A stretch of DNA of 64,000 nt from Pseudomonas sp. ERMR1:02 (GCF_002277815.1 NZ_NKJI01000013.1:62001-126000), one strand, 5' to 3'; positions 42,786-52,093 are shown, counted from the stretch's first letter. Translations and numbers: made by a program. The notes: a model not told the origin generated them from the letters alone.

Positions 42786-43838
42786 ATGCCCGTCACCGCA
42801 ATCGGAGCACAGCCGGTCCCGCAATTCCCCGAAGTACACAACAATTTTTCATCCAGTAGATTGTCCAGTGGGCTTGGCGGTACGAGTAACATACCGGAAG
42901 AAATTACTCCCTTAGTAGCACCACTAAAACAAACAGGCGGCATGCTCAACAGGAACCACATAGATTGGTTCAAAGCGGTGATGGCAAATGATGTTGAAAT
43001 GATCAAGAGGCTGATCAAGAACGGCGCAAATGTCAATGAGAAAGGTCCTAATGGTCTAACTGCTCTAGTGCATGTTCTGTTTGGAAACCTTGATGGGGAG
43101 CCAAATTTCGAACTGGCCTTGGAGTTGTTTCAAGCAGAAAATCTAAAGATAAATAAAAGTAATGCTGGGCAATTTTTCAGTACATTGCTGGTGTTAAAGC
43201 AATATCAAGACAGAAAAAATCTCCTTGAACAGTATAAAAAAATAATCGGGAGAGAGCCGGGTCTTAATAAACATATCGAAAAAGTCAATTCGGAGCTCGA
43301 TGTTGTTAGCGAGTTCTACACGACAAAGGAGACGGAGAAATGGCAAGCCGCCTCCGGTAACGTTATTAATCAACCTCAACTAACCGAGATACAAAAAAAC
43401 TGGTTTTATGCTATTCAAAATTTGGACTTGCACACAATAAGTAAACTGATTCAATTCCCGCATAATGTCAACCTGGCGGATCACCTTGGTCGCACAGCCT
43501 TGTGGTTTGCCGCATATAGAGGGGATGTTGCACTTCTTGAAATTTTGCTCGCTTCTGATGGGCTCACTATCAATAAGGAAACCGCTGGCGAGTTTTACAT
43601 CGAGTTGTCAGTATTACGAGACTGTTTAAACTCTGGAAATATTGAGAAGGAAGAAATCCGTAAGGCGCTAAAAAAGCTGACTACCGAACCCTATCCGAGT
43701 GTTATTGGTCCATTTCTTACAAAGGTGGGTGGAGTATCCCCCTCCAATACTTCCATGATCAATCGATTCGCAGGCGCTTTCATCGGAGCATTTTGTGCAA
43801 GTTCTCTGGGTGGGGCAATGCGCGCATTTAGGAGCTGA
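42786..43838 (+). CDS. Ankyrin-like two-module protein, candidate effector
   Basis: 350 residues, AT-rich compared with its neighbours. The N-terminus (1-55) is Ser/Pro/Gly-rich and disordered-looking, with no Sec signal. Two homologous modules follow at about 58-157 and 203-298. Each starts with an ankyrin-like pair (DWFKAV..NDVEMIKRLIKNGANVNE; NWFYAI..LDLHTISKLIQFPHNVNL), and each ends with an alpha-helical block carrying LKINKSNAGQFF / LTINKETAGEFY. The C-terminus has a Gly/Ala-rich hydrophobic stretch (FAGAFIGAFCASSLGGAMRAF). ATAAGGA precedes the ATG. The composition suggests transfer. An exported or injected effector is possible, but no secretion signal is proven. Confidence 0.7.
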   Translation: MPVTAIGAQPVPQFPEVHNNFSSSRLSSGLGGTSNIPEEITPLVAPLKQTGGMLNRNHIDWFKAVMANDVEMIKRLIKNGANVNEKGPNGLTALVHVLFGNLDGEPNFELALELFQAENLKINKSNAGQFFSTLLVLKQYQDRKNLLEQYKKIIGREPGLNKHIEKVNSELDVVSEFYTTKETEKWQAASGNVINQPQLTEIQKNWFYAIQNLDLHTISKLIQFPHNVNLADHLGRTALWFAAYRGDVALLEILLASDGLTINKETAGEFYIELSVLRDCLNSGNIEKEEIRKALKKLTTEPYPSVIGPFLTKVGGVSPSNTSMINRFAGAFIGAFCASSLGGAMRAFRS

Positions 43839-43920
43839 GTGGGGGACGGATCTATTTTCGATACCCGATGCTGCAATCCAACCCAATGCGGACTGGGTCA
43901 CCCCAGTCCGCACAACAGAA

Positions 43921-44100
43921 TCAGCTCTGACAAAACCGGATCGGGTTCCCGAACGGGTCGTAGACTTCAAGGACTTTCCCTAACCCTGCTCAACAATATC
44001 CGGTCGTCCGTATCCGTAGCGCTTGCCATGTAATTCGCATCCGGAAACCCATAGAGCCACTGAAAATGGCTTCGCCCGGGTTTTCATGCGCAAAGCACTT
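43921..44100 (-). pseudogene. Remnant of a VOC/glyoxalase-family gene
   Basis: Minus-strand pieces read KCFAHENPGEAIFSGSMGF, then LHGKRYGYGRPDIVEQG and, one frame over, GKVLEVYDPFGNPIRFCQS with a stop at 43921. The last block is the typical C-terminal strand and metal Glu region of bleomycin-resistance/glyoxalase proteins. At least two frame changes and a stop separate the pieces, and the N-terminal half is absent. Confidence 0.6.
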
Positions 44101-44160
44101 CAGGTTCGATAATCAATGGCGCACACAACTTGCGATGGAAGGGCATAGATTGTGGTTGTC

Positions 44161-44727
44161 TCAATCGCTTGTTGATTTCCGGTGAGCCAGATCGGAAATC
44201 GCTGCGACTACATTTATCACCATCTCTGCGACCGCGATCTCTCCGTTTAATCTCAGAGTTGGTTTAGTAAGTTGCTTGAGCCACAGCTCATGTCTAGGTC
44301 TGCTTCGACCCGCTCGACTGCCAACTTCATAGCTTTCAGCCCATGCTAGAAATTTCTGGTGGTTCGCGTACATATCGCCGCCAAGTAAAATTCGCTGGCC
44401 ATACCGTTGTGATTCGCGTGATCTCAAGCGCTCTATTCGGAGTGGTGTCGGGGTGTCAATGAATACCACCAGATCAGCGCTTTGAATCACCTCAGCCCCC
44501 CAGTCATCTAATGATCCGGACAGTACACAGGGGAGATCGCCTAGCGCTCGTTTCAAAAGACCAAGTCTTTCTTCAGGTGTGCGTGATTTTTCAAAGGGGG
44601 GATCCGTCGGGTACCAATAGTAATCATCGACATCAAAATGTGGCACGCGAAGGCTGTCCGCCAATGCTGCTCCTAATGTGCTCACTCCAGCCCCCGAAGC
44701 TCCGCTGATATAAATCCGTTTGCTCAC
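44161..44727 (-). CDS. P-loop NTPase, small-molecule kinase-like
   Basis: 188 residues. Walker A GASGAGVST is at 9-17, followed by HFDVDDYYWYPTDPPFEKSRTPEERL, the acceptor-binding region of adenylate/shikimate kinase-like proteins. LVVFIDTPTPLRIERLRSRE is the Walker B and lid part. It resembles topology-modulation (FlaR-like) P-loop proteins of unknown substrate. It lies 45 bases downstream of the ASCH gene on the same strand. Confidence 0.75.
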   Translation of the reverse strand: MSKRIYISGASGAGVSTLGAALADSLRVPHFDVDDYYWYPTDPPFEKSRTPEERLGLLKRALGDLPCVLSGSLDDWGAEVIQSADLVVFIDTPTPLRIERLRSRESQRYGQRILLGGDMYANHQKFLAWAESYEVGSRAGRSRPRHELWLKQLTKPTLRLNGEIAVAEMVINVVAAISDLAHRKSTSD

Positions 44728-44772
44728 CGCTTGATCTCCTGTCTTGCGAAATAATCAGCCTCAATCTGGAAG

Positions 44773-45117
44773 CTAGAAATCTACCTCGTAGATACCTCGC
44801 GCCGCGCGCATGGTCACAGGTTGCGTGACCGGCCTTATGTCACTCAGCTCCCAGGCGAGCCAGCCATCCTCAAAATTACTTGCACAGGCCGCTTGCATGT
44901 CAGCGAGGACGAACGGGCGAACAGCTTTCACGCGCACGATTGCGACGACAATACCGTCATTGTCTTCGTCACCATCGGTGTGAAGAAATCGTCCATTTTC
45001 GACAATTAGCAGATCCTCGGAAGGATCCAGGTCTGGATGCCAACGACGAACTTCGAGGGTTTTTTCCCCAGAAGCGATTCGACCTCCATTGGGCCGTACA
45101 ATCGATAAAACCTTGAT
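44773..45117 (-). CDS. ASCH domain protein with non-canonical or lost start
   Basis: A frame of 114 residues reads KVLSIVRPNGGRIASGEKTL, then EVRRW...EDLLIVENGRFL and AARGIYEVDF with stop at 44773. That is a complete ASCH domain, a PUA-like fold linked to RNA or modified nucleotides. Family members start MKVLSIV, but here the codon is ATC (45115-45117), 6 bases after AGGAG. Either a rare ATC start is used, or the ATG is lost or miscalled. The open frame continues upstream without ATG. Confidence 0.6.
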   Translation of the reverse strand: MKVLSIVRPNGGRIASGEKTLEVRRWHPDLDPSEDLLIVENGRFLHTDGDEDNDGIVVAIVRVKAVRPFVLADMQAACASNFEDGWLAWELSDIRPVTQPVTMRAARGIYEVDF

Positions 45118-45216
45118 GATGCTCTCCTGAAAGTTAGACGCCTGGAAAATGGTCGGCTCGACCGGATTCCAATTATTTTGGCCGAGTTTGCTTGACTGAA
45201 CGGGGTTAATCGCCGG

Positions 45217-45957
45217 CTATCGGTCCAGCAGAGGGGCCAGCAGTGCACGCATGCCGCGCCAGTGCGAACCCTCCCAGTAAATCCGTTGGCAGCCGTCGCA
45301 GCGCAGGAAGCGCGAATAGAGGGCGCCAACGAGTGGCGGCACTTGCGGCCGGGCCAGTTCCGGGCTGATCTCGTGCAGCGGCAGGTTGCAATGAAGGCAC
45401 AGGCTGAATGGCCGCGCGCTACGCGCCAGATCGAGGCGTTCGTACAATTCGCGCAGCTGCAGCGACGGTTTCAGGGCATGCACGTAACAGCCGTGGCTGA
45501 TGATCCGCCGCTTAAGCAGATCGCGGTCGCGGGTTAGCACGATGCGTCCTTGCTGCGCAGCGATCTCGGCGATCTCGCCATCCTCGAAGCCATTGTCGTA
45601 GAGGGTGTCGAAGCCGCTCATGCGCAGCAGGCTGGCCAGCCCGCCAAGGTGCACATCAGCAACGAAGCGCAGCACCCGCAGAGGTTGCGCACGAATCTTT
45701 AGCAGCGGGCTGATGTCCAGCGCTTCGAACTTGGGATACACCGCCAGCCGGTCACTGTCGAAGATCACCCGCTCCAAGCCCACCGACTCGCCGTTGAGCA
45801 GCACCAGCTCGACCTCGGTGTGCGGTATCCCGAGCGCCTCGATCATGTGCTTGACCGTCGCCCCTCGCGCGCACTCGCAAGTGAAGGACTGCCGCCGCCG
45901 TTCGGCCGGCAGGAAATCGTTGAGCTCCTCGTAGAAGCGGAAGGTTGCACTGGTCAT
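45217..45957 (-). CDS. Mut7-C RNase domain protein with ubiquitin-like N-terminus
   Basis: 246 residues. The first ~85 residues form a ThiS/MoaD-like beta-grasp (Mut7-C ubiquitin) domain. The rest is a PIN-like Mut7-C RNase domain: RFVADVHLGGLASLLRMSGFDTLYDNGFEDGEIAEIAAQQGRIVLTRDRDLLKRR, with its acidic Asp residues. A zinc ribbon follows (CLHCNLPL and CDGCQRIYW). Function is unproven beyond predicted RNA cleavage. It is a single gene. Confidence 0.85.
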   Translation of the reverse strand: MTSATFRFYEELNDFLPAERRRQSFTCECARGATVKHMIEALGIPHTEVELVLLNGESVGLERVIFDSDRLAVYPKFEALDISPLLKIRAQPLRVLRFVADVHLGGLASLLRMSGFDTLYDNGFEDGEIAEIAAQQGRIVLTRDRDLLKRRIISHGCYVHALKPSLQLRELYERLDLARSARPFSLCLHCNLPLHEISPELARPQVPPLVGALYSRFLRCDGCQRIYWEGSHWRGMRALLAPLLDR

Positions 45958-46075
45958 GCTGAACAGTATGGCAGGGGCTGCAGGATGAGCGAGTCTAGTT
46001 CCTTGGATAGGTCAGGCTACGACAGGATGGTTGGATCGTTAAGAAGTAGCTTCGGCTTGAATGAAGCCGGGCGGT

Positions 46076-47008
46076 TCAAAGCCCTCCGCCGAAGCGATAC
46101 TGCCAAATGATTCCAATGGCATCGTATTCACTGCCCGTGCGGGTATGCCCGCCTTTACTCGCATTCAGCTTTAGTGAATGGTTGCGGTTCAACGGCAGCG
46201 TGAGGGTGCCTCCGTAGCGTGTATTTTCCTGAAAGTCGTGGTTACCGACCCCATCGACTGAGCTACTCCCGCCAGCGAAGTAGGTCGTATCCAGCGCAGC
46301 CCAAATACCATTGCTAAAGGCATAGATAAGATGCCCTTGTACCTGGTAAATCGGGTTCTGGGAAAGTGTGTGGTTGCCAAGGAACTCGTCATTGTCGGTG
46401 TAAAAGGTTCCCGCGCCGGATAGTTCCAGGGTCACTGGCCCCAGGCGCTTGGAAATCCCGAGTTCAGGCTTGAATGACCAGCGGTTGTTACCAAGATTGA
46501 CCAGTCTTGTAGCGTCGTATTGGCCAAGTGGCGCCGTGATTGCCAGGCTGGTGCCGATAATCACATCCTGTTGATAGCTGGGGAATTCAGCCAGGGACAT
46601 CGCCGGGGCGCCATATAAGTTGACCGAGAACCGGAATCTTGGATCGATCAACCCAGTGACATTACGCTCCTTGGGTTCACCGGCGAACAGAGCAGAGCCC
46701 GACAATTTTGCCTCAGGCACGATGATATCGAACTTCCCCGAGCGGCCCCAGACGTCCAGGGATCTGGCAAAGGCAAACACGACAGTCTTTATATTGAGCT
46801 TGGCATCCTGGAGCGGGATTGAGGGGTTGGCCGTCACGCTGCCATGGAGATCGCTATAGCCCATGAGCAGGAAATTGATTCCGACCGGCGTATTGGCGTA
46901 GGACCTGGGTTCGAGATCCTCTGCGACTGCACCGGGGGCTACTATGATGAGCGAAGCGGATGCGAACCGAACCAGCCTGACGACGCAGAGTTTGTGTTTC
47001 ATCCACAT
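46076..47008 (-). CDS. Outer-membrane beta-barrel, phenol MetA-degradation transporter family
   Basis: 310 residues with a Sec signal (FASASLIIVAPGAVAE). The mature part alternates amphipathic strands and ends in a typical barrel strand IGIIWQYRFGGGL. Marks: NTPVGINFLLMGYSDLHG, IDPRFRFSVNLYGAPAMS, IIGTSLAITAPLGQYD and NLGNNRWSFKPELG, as in the PF13557 family, often placed in hydrocarbon pathways as putative transporters. A second ATG two codons later (47002) is possible. No substrate is indicated by the neighbours. Confidence 0.82.
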   Translation of the reverse strand: MWMKHKLCVVRLVRFASASLIIVAPGAVAEDLEPRSYANTPVGINFLLMGYSDLHGSVTANPSIPLQDAKLNIKTVVFAFARSLDVWGRSGKFDIIVPEAKLSGSALFAGEPKERNVTGLIDPRFRFSVNLYGAPAMSLAEFPSYQQDVIIGTSLAITAPLGQYDATRLVNLGNNRWSFKPELGISKRLGPVTLELSGAGTFYTDNDEFLGNHTLSQNPIYQVQGHLIYAFSNGIWAALDTTYFAGGSSSVDGVGNHDFQENTRYGGTLTLPLNRNHSLKLNASKGGHTRTGSEYDAIGIIWQYRFGGGL

Positions 47009-47293
47009 TCGCTCGCTTCCTGTCAGGCCCCCGGAGTTCTATGTATTGTTGTAGCGCATCTGCATGCGTTTGCACCTTCAGCTGCCACCAGTACTGTGTG
47101 GCAGCACTTGCTGATTGGTTGGATACTCCTGGCCGATCAGTGCCTGGACATACTGTTAATAGCGGTACGCTTTCGGCGTTGGAGATCTCAGTCGACATGC
47201 AGGCAAAAGTAAGCGCAGGCCCGAGCGCTAATACAGTCGGGCCTGCCGGCTACAGTCAGCCATCACTTTAGATCCCAATCAAACGCCCGGTTG

Positions 47294-47854
47294 TTAGCGC
47301 TTGATCAAAGAAATCTTCGTTCCTTCGATGCTGACCCCGGCCATTAACCCTTCCTGGTCAACGATGAACGCGTACGCGTCGTCTTTGAGCGTCGAGCTGG
47401 ACAGATTCTTCGCGATCCCTTCATCAACCACAACAACCGTGGGTCCTACACCGATTTCCCAACCCTTGGTTTGAGTTATGTATTTCACAGCTTTGTCGGT
47501 CATCAGAAAAACGACATAGCCATACGCCTGGGCACCTGCCTGAAGCCCCCACGACCCGCCGACGGAGTTGTAATAATTTTCTACCTTGTTGCCCTTCATT
47601 AATACGCCTTCGCCATAGCTGCCGCCGAATACAAGGCCTGCCTTGATGATTTTCGGGAAGACAAGCACCGCCTTGGCTTTGTGCGAGATGGTTTCAGCAA
47701 ATGGAGTGGCCTTGTAGAGAATCTGCAACGTTTGTTTAGCGTCGGCATGTAGATCCTCGGCGGTGGCCGCTGTTGCAGTGTTCAGGAAACTGGCCGATGC
47801 CAATGATGCAACCGTGAGGAGGATCGATAGGTAGAACCGCATTGTTTGAGTCAT
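47294..47854 (-). CDS. SYLF (YSC84) domain lipid-binding protein
   Basis: 186 residues. The signal peptide MTQTMRFYLSILLTVASLAS is cut near ATAATAE. The SYLF domain covers the rest (AKAVLVFPKIIKAGLVFGGSYGEGVLMKGNKVENYYNSVGGSWGLQAGAQAYGYVVFLM). Bacterial members are periplasmic or outer-membrane-associated and of uncertain role. The start at 47854 precedes the signal; an upstream frame lacks one. Confidence 0.87.
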   Translation of the reverse strand: MTQTMRFYLSILLTVASLASASFLNTATAATAEDLHADAKQTLQILYKATPFAETISHKAKAVLVFPKIIKAGLVFGGSYGEGVLMKGNKVENYYNSVGGSWGLQAGAQAYGYVVFLMTDKAVKYITQTKGWEIGVGPTVVVVDEGIAKNLSSSTLKDDAYAFIVDQEGLMAGVSIEGTKISLIKR

Positions 47855-48228
47855 TTTCCGTACTCCGATAAGGGAGCATTGGATGAGAGCAGCGGTCAGC
47901 CTCTGCCGAAACAGGCACCTGACCCACTGAAATTTATCCGGCGCACCCTGAAGTGTGTGCAAGCTTCGCTCTCGAGTGATGCAGACCTGAGGCTTTGATC
48001 GGTCGCGATGCCATCATTTGTTGTGACCCGTGTGTAAGTGCCGAGTTCGTCGTCAATGCCGTTTTTGGCCGTTTTCTGCCTGATGGATTGTGCAGCTGCG
48101 GCCCTCCATAACGCGCAAGGACAGTTGTCCGAGGTGGCAAAGCTGCAAGTGAAGCGGAAACTGTTCTGCTCTCCGGATAGACGGGGAGGGTTTCATCTTC
48201 ATAAAGCGTATTTACGACCCCGGTGGTC
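47855..48228. other. Intergenic region, no gene seen
   Basis: 374 bases between the SYLF gene and the antiporter gene, both on the minus strand. No convincing gene, hairpin or repeat was found. The SYLF promoter is presumably here. Confidence 0.5.
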
Positions 48229-49302
48229 TCAAGAAGTCGGGATATCCGGCGTAAAGAAGTAGGCAAGGCCGAGGATCAGGTAGACGGCAAGCAATTGCAC
48301 CCCCTTGAGCCAGTCCGAGCGTCCATCGCCCGCTACCTGGCCGGTGATCAGCACTGCCAGCAGCATGCTCAGCACCAGGCCGTTGGAAAATGCCAGGTCC
48401 ATGGGAACGGCACTGATGAAGTAGCTCGCCAGCACCAGGATGGGCGCAACGAACAAGGCCACTTGGACACTGGAGCCGATGGCGACGGCGAGCGCCAGAT
48501 CCATGCGATTTTTCATGGCAGCCGTGATTGCTGTGGCATGTTCTGCGGCGTTCCCAAGAATCGCGACGACAAATACCCCCACGAACAGGTTGCTGAGGCC
48601 TAGCTGGCGAGCACTCGGTTCGATAGTGGCCACCAGGATTTCACTGATCCATGCGATCAGGCCGGTCGCAATGGTCAGGACGAGTAATGCCTTGCCAATC
48701 GACCAAGGTGGAAGTGGGTGCGAGTCGTGTTGAACGCCGGGATCGCCGGAAAAGCGGCTCTTGTGCGTCACCAGTGAGTAGACGAGAAAAAGCCCGTAAA
48801 CCAGCAGCAGGACCAGTGAGATATATAAGCTCAGCGCCTGGAGCCCGTGGGGTGCGCGTACAGCGATTACAGCGTTGTAGGCGGCAGGGATTACCAGCGC
48901 AATGGCCGCCAGCGTCAATAGTGTCGCCTGAGAGCGGGCGGCTGTGGCGTTGTAGTGCTGTTCCTGATGACGCAGCCCGCCAGCTAGCATGGCCGCGCCC
49001 AGTACAAGCAGGATATTGCCAACGATAGAGCCGGCGATGGACGCTTTCACCACATCGTACAATCCGGCCCGCATCGCGCTCAGGGCGATGATCAGCTCAG
49101 TGGCGTTGCCGAAGGTTGCATTGAGCAGGCCACCCACTCCTTCGCCGGAACGCTCCGCCAATTGCTCGGTTGCTTTGCCGAGCCATCCTGCCAACGGGAT
49201 GATCGCTAGCGATGCTGCCAGGAACACTAATAGATGACGTTCAGGTGTGAGGAACTCCATGAGGATTGCAATTGGAATGAAGACCAGCATCCAGATAAGC
49301 AT
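48229..49302 (-). CDS. Ca2+/H+ antiporter, ChaA/CAX family
   Basis: A 357-residue inner-membrane cation/proton exchanger with about eleven hydrophobic segments. The two inverted alpha-repeats carry the exchange motifs GLLNATFGNATELIIALSA and FVVAILGNAAEHATAITAA, each with the essential Asn/Glu pair. The acidic linker typical of many CAX proteins is short. It would export Ca2+ (or Na+/K+) using the proton gradient. It is a single gene. Confidence 0.9.
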   Translation of the reverse strand: MLIWMLVFIPIAILMEFLTPERHLLVFLAASLAIIPLAGWLGKATEQLAERSGEGVGGLLNATFGNATELIIALSAMRAGLYDVVKASIAGSIVGNILLVLGAAMLAGGLRHQEQHYNATAARSQATLLTLAAIALVIPAAYNAVIAVRAPHGLQALSLYISLVLLLVYGLFLVYSLVTHKSRFSGDPGVQHDSHPLPPWSIGKALLVLTIATGLIAWISEILVATIEPSARQLGLSNLFVGVFVVAILGNAAEHATAITAAMKNRMDLALAVAIGSSVQVALFVAPILVLASYFISAVPMDLAFSNGLVLSMLLAVLITGQVAGDGRSDWLKGVQLLAVYLILGLAYFFTPDIPTS

Positions 49303-49659
49303 CGAAGCTTTCCCCGCATAAATACGAACGGATCTTTAAGTATGAAAACCCGATCAGGATGGTTCTGCATATGTCTTCCGTCAAAGAACATGCTTAGGCC
49401 AATTTGAGCTGAACGATATTCCAAATTAGCAGACCCGATGTCTGCGCCCATCCATCAATACCACTAGCATTGTTTAACTATTGACTAAGCTTTCAGTCGT
49501 TGAGGACTTGCAATAGATGCATCGAACCAACTTCCCGCGGCGTAATACGAGAGTCAGTTCGGTAATGCGTGCCACTCGAAAGGTCATGCAGTGCAGTAAC
49601 GACCCTTCCCGGTTGGCCAGCTTCTAGTTTAGCGATGTCAATTCGGTAAGGAGATTCAA
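49303..49659. other. Intergenic region between divergent transporters
   Basis: 357 bases between the CAX-type and ArcD-type genes, which diverge. Both promoters must lie here. No clear palindrome, terminator or small gene was found. AAGGAGA precedes the ArcD-type start. Confidence 0.5.
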
Positions 49660-51144
49660 ATGGTCGATTCCGTAGGCAAGATTGACAAAGATTACCAGCC
49701 CGAAAAACAAACCCTTGTCACAGCCTCCAGCGACAAGCTGAAAGTCGGTTCACTTATTGCCTTGGTCATAGGCTCGATGGTCGGCGGTGGTATTTTCTCA
49801 TTGCCACAGAACGTGGCCGCGAGTGCCAGTGCTGGTGCGACGCTGATTGGCTGGTTGATTACCGGCGTAGGCATGCTGATGCTGGCGTTCGTCTTCCAGA
49901 CCCTCGCCAATCGCAAGCCGAAACTCGACGGCGGGGTATATGCCTACGCCAAGGCTGGGTTTGGCGACTACATGGGTTTCTCGTCGGCTTGGGGCTACTG
50001 GATTAGCGCGTGGATCGGCAACGTCAGCTACATGGTGCTGCTGTTCAGCACCCTTGGCTTCTTTTTCCCGGTCTTTGGCGAAGGCAACACACTGCCTGCC
50101 GTGCTCTGCGCGTCGGTGCTGCTCTGGCTGCTGCACTTTCTGGTGCTGCGCGGAATCCAGGGAGCCGCGTTCATCAACGTCCTTACTACCATTGCCAAGA
50201 TGGTGCCGTTGGCGCTGTTTATCGTCATCGCCGGCATCGCCTTCAAGATGGATGTGTTCACATCGGACTTCTGGGGCGCCGGCAACAGCGATCTGGGCAC
50301 GGTGATGAACCAGGTGAAAAAAATGATGCTGGTCACCGTCTGGGTGTTCATTGGCATCGAAGGCGCCAGCATCTTTTCTGCTCGCGCGCAGAAGCGCAGC
50401 GATGTGGGTAAGGCCACGGTGTTCGGTTTTGTCGCCGTGCTCCTGCTGCTAGTGTTGGTCAATGTCCTGTCACAAGGCGTCATGGCTCAGGCACAACTGG
50501 CGGGATTGAAAAATCCATCCATGGCGGGTGTGCTGGAACACGTAGTAGGGCACTGGGGCGCTGTGCTGATCAGTATCGGCCTGATCGTTTCGCTGGCCGG
50601 TGCGCTGCTGTCCTGGACGTTGCTCTGCGCGGAAATCCTCTTCGCCAGCGCCCGTGATCACACCATGCCGGCATTCTTGCGCAAGGAAAATGGCAACGCG
50701 GTGCCGGCCAACGCGCTGTGGCTGTCAAACGGTCTCATCCAGCTTTTCCTGGTTGTCACCCTATTTAACAGTTCCACCTACCTAAGCCTGCTTTACCTGG
50801 CGACCTCGATGATTCTGGTGCCGTACTTCTGGTCCGCCGCCTATGCCTTGCTGTTGGCCTGGCGTCACGAAACCTATGAGCAGGCCCCTGGCGAACGTGG
50901 CAAGGATCTGCTGATCGCGCTGATCGCCGTGCTCTACGCGATCTGGCTGGTCTACGCAGCGGGTGTGCAATACCTGCTGCTATCGGCACTGCTTTATGCG
51001 CCAGGAGCGATTCTGTTCGCCAAGGCCAAGCGAGAGTTGGGCCAGCCGGTGTTTACCTCCGTCGAGAAGGTCATTTTCCTGATCGTGGTCATTGGCGCGG
51101 CGACGGCGGGATACGGACTCTATAGTGGGTTCCTGAAACTCTGA
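49660..51144 (+). CDS. Basic amino acid antiporter, ArcD/YdgI-like (APA family)
   Basis: A 494-residue protein with about 12-13 transmembrane segments of the amino acid-polyamine-organocation superfamily. Marks: VGSLIALVIGSMVGGGIFSLPQNVA, LDGGVYAYAKAGFGDYMGFSSAWGYWISAW and FIGIEGASIFSARAQKRSDVGKAT. It most resembles arginine:ornithine or other basic amino acid exchangers. No arginine deiminase genes adjoin it, so the exact exchange pair is not known. Confidence 0.87.
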   Translation: MVDSVGKIDKDYQPEKQTLVTASSDKLKVGSLIALVIGSMVGGGIFSLPQNVAASASAGATLIGWLITGVGMLMLAFVFQTLANRKPKLDGGVYAYAKAGFGDYMGFSSAWGYWISAWIGNVSYMVLLFSTLGFFFPVFGEGNTLPAVLCASVLLWLLHFLVLRGIQGAAFINVLTTIAKMVPLALFIVIAGIAFKMDVFTSDFWGAGNSDLGTVMNQVKKMMLVTVWVFIGIEGASIFSARAQKRSDVGKATVFGFVAVLLLLVLVNVLSQGVMAQAQLAGLKNPSMAGVLEHVVGHWGAVLISIGLIVSLAGALLSWTLLCAEILFASARDHTMPAFLRKENGNAVPANALWLSNGLIQLFLVVTLFNSSTYLSLLYLATSMILVPYFWSAAYALLLAWRHETYEQAPGERGKDLLIALIAVLYAIWLVYAAGVQYLLLSALLYAPGAILFAKAKRELGQPVFTSVEKVIFLIVVIGAATAGYGLYSGFLKL

Positions 51145-51191
51145 GCGAAGACCGTTCATAGTGGGCGGAACAATACGCCGGCCATGAAGTT

Positions 51192-51225
51192 GTTCACCAC
51201 TGCAATGTAAATTGCAGTGGTGAAC
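51192..51225. terminator. Perfect 15-bp hairpin between convergent genes
   Basis: GTTCACCACTGCAAT, loop GTAA, then ATTGCAGTGGTGAAC. It lies between the ArcD-type gene and the convergent periplasmic protein gene. There is no T run on either side, so a pause site or another structured element is possible. Confidence 0.55.
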
Positions 51226-51288
51226 CAATTGGGACCGAAAGAAAGTCGATAACTTCTGATCCAGGCCTTTGCTTGCCAGCCTGCGCTG

Positions 51289-51867
51289 TTAACGTGAGGT
51301 CTTGACCTTAAGTACTTCGGTGTAAATGACGTTGATCGTCTGACCCACCTGAAGCTTCTTCATCCGGACCTGGAGGTCCGGGTTTTCGACCTTTAGAACG
51401 GTCACCTTTCCTTCTGGAGGAAGCAAGGTCACTTCATGCTTCTTCAAGTCGATGTGAGTGATCTTGGAAGTGACCTTGACGCGACGAAACGCCTCACCGC
51501 CTGGATTAGGATTGTCCTTGGTGGCGCGGATGGTCCTCGATTCATTGCTGACGCCAGGCTCTTTGTCGACATTGGTATCAAGCACGTAGGCGACTGAGCG
51601 AATAACCTGAATATCAACGTTGTCACCAACTTTCAAGTTGTGCAGAGCCTTGGCTTTGTCCGTGAGCTGGAGTTGCACCGGGCTTTTGTCAGGGCCTTCT
51701 ATGGTGACCTGATAATTCGCCGGATCAACGGCAAGTACGCGCGAAATGAGGTGACCTTCCATGGCATGACTGCCCAACGGTACTTCCGCTGCGCTGGCCG
51801 TAAGGCCGGCAGTGGACATGATTGAGGCTAGAGCGACAACGTAGGCAAGGGAGCGGATCGGTTTCAT
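51289..51867 (-). CDS. Periplasmic protein of unknown function
   Basis: 192 residues with a Sec signal (RSLAYVVALASIMSTAGLTASA, cut near ASAAE). The mature part has two similar beta-rich halves: VDPANYQVTIEGPDKSPVQLQLTDKAKALHNLKVGDNVDIQVIRSV, and IDLKKHEVTLLPPEGKVTVLKVENPDLQVRMKKLQVGQTINVIYTEVL. Each looks like a small OB- or SH3-like barrel with a '-x-VGD/GQ-' turn. No family name is certain. The start at 51867 is the first giving a signal peptide. Confidence 0.75.
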   Translation of the reverse strand: MKPIRSLAYVVALASIMSTAGLTASAAEVPLGSHAMEGHLISRVLAVDPANYQVTIEGPDKSPVQLQLTDKAKALHNLKVGDNVDIQVIRSVAYVLDTNVDKEPGVSNESRTIRATKDNPNPGGEAFRRVKVTSKITHIDLKKHEVTLLPPEGKVTVLKVENPDLQVRMKKLQVGQTINVIYTEVLKVKTSR

Positions 51868-52093
51868 AGGCCTGCTTTTCCATGTTGTGGTTGACGAACA
51901 GCACGACGGTTCTCGGGTAAGAGCGCCGTGCATACGCCAAAGCGTAGTCATTGTTTGCCAACGCGCCCGACCACAGTTTCTCCTCTTGCCTGTCAGCATC
52001 ATCTGCCTGAAGCAGGGCGCTTTGATCTGTTACGACGCAATTCATCGGAAATGACTAAACTATTTGGTTAGTCCTCCCCCTAAGGAGATTTCC

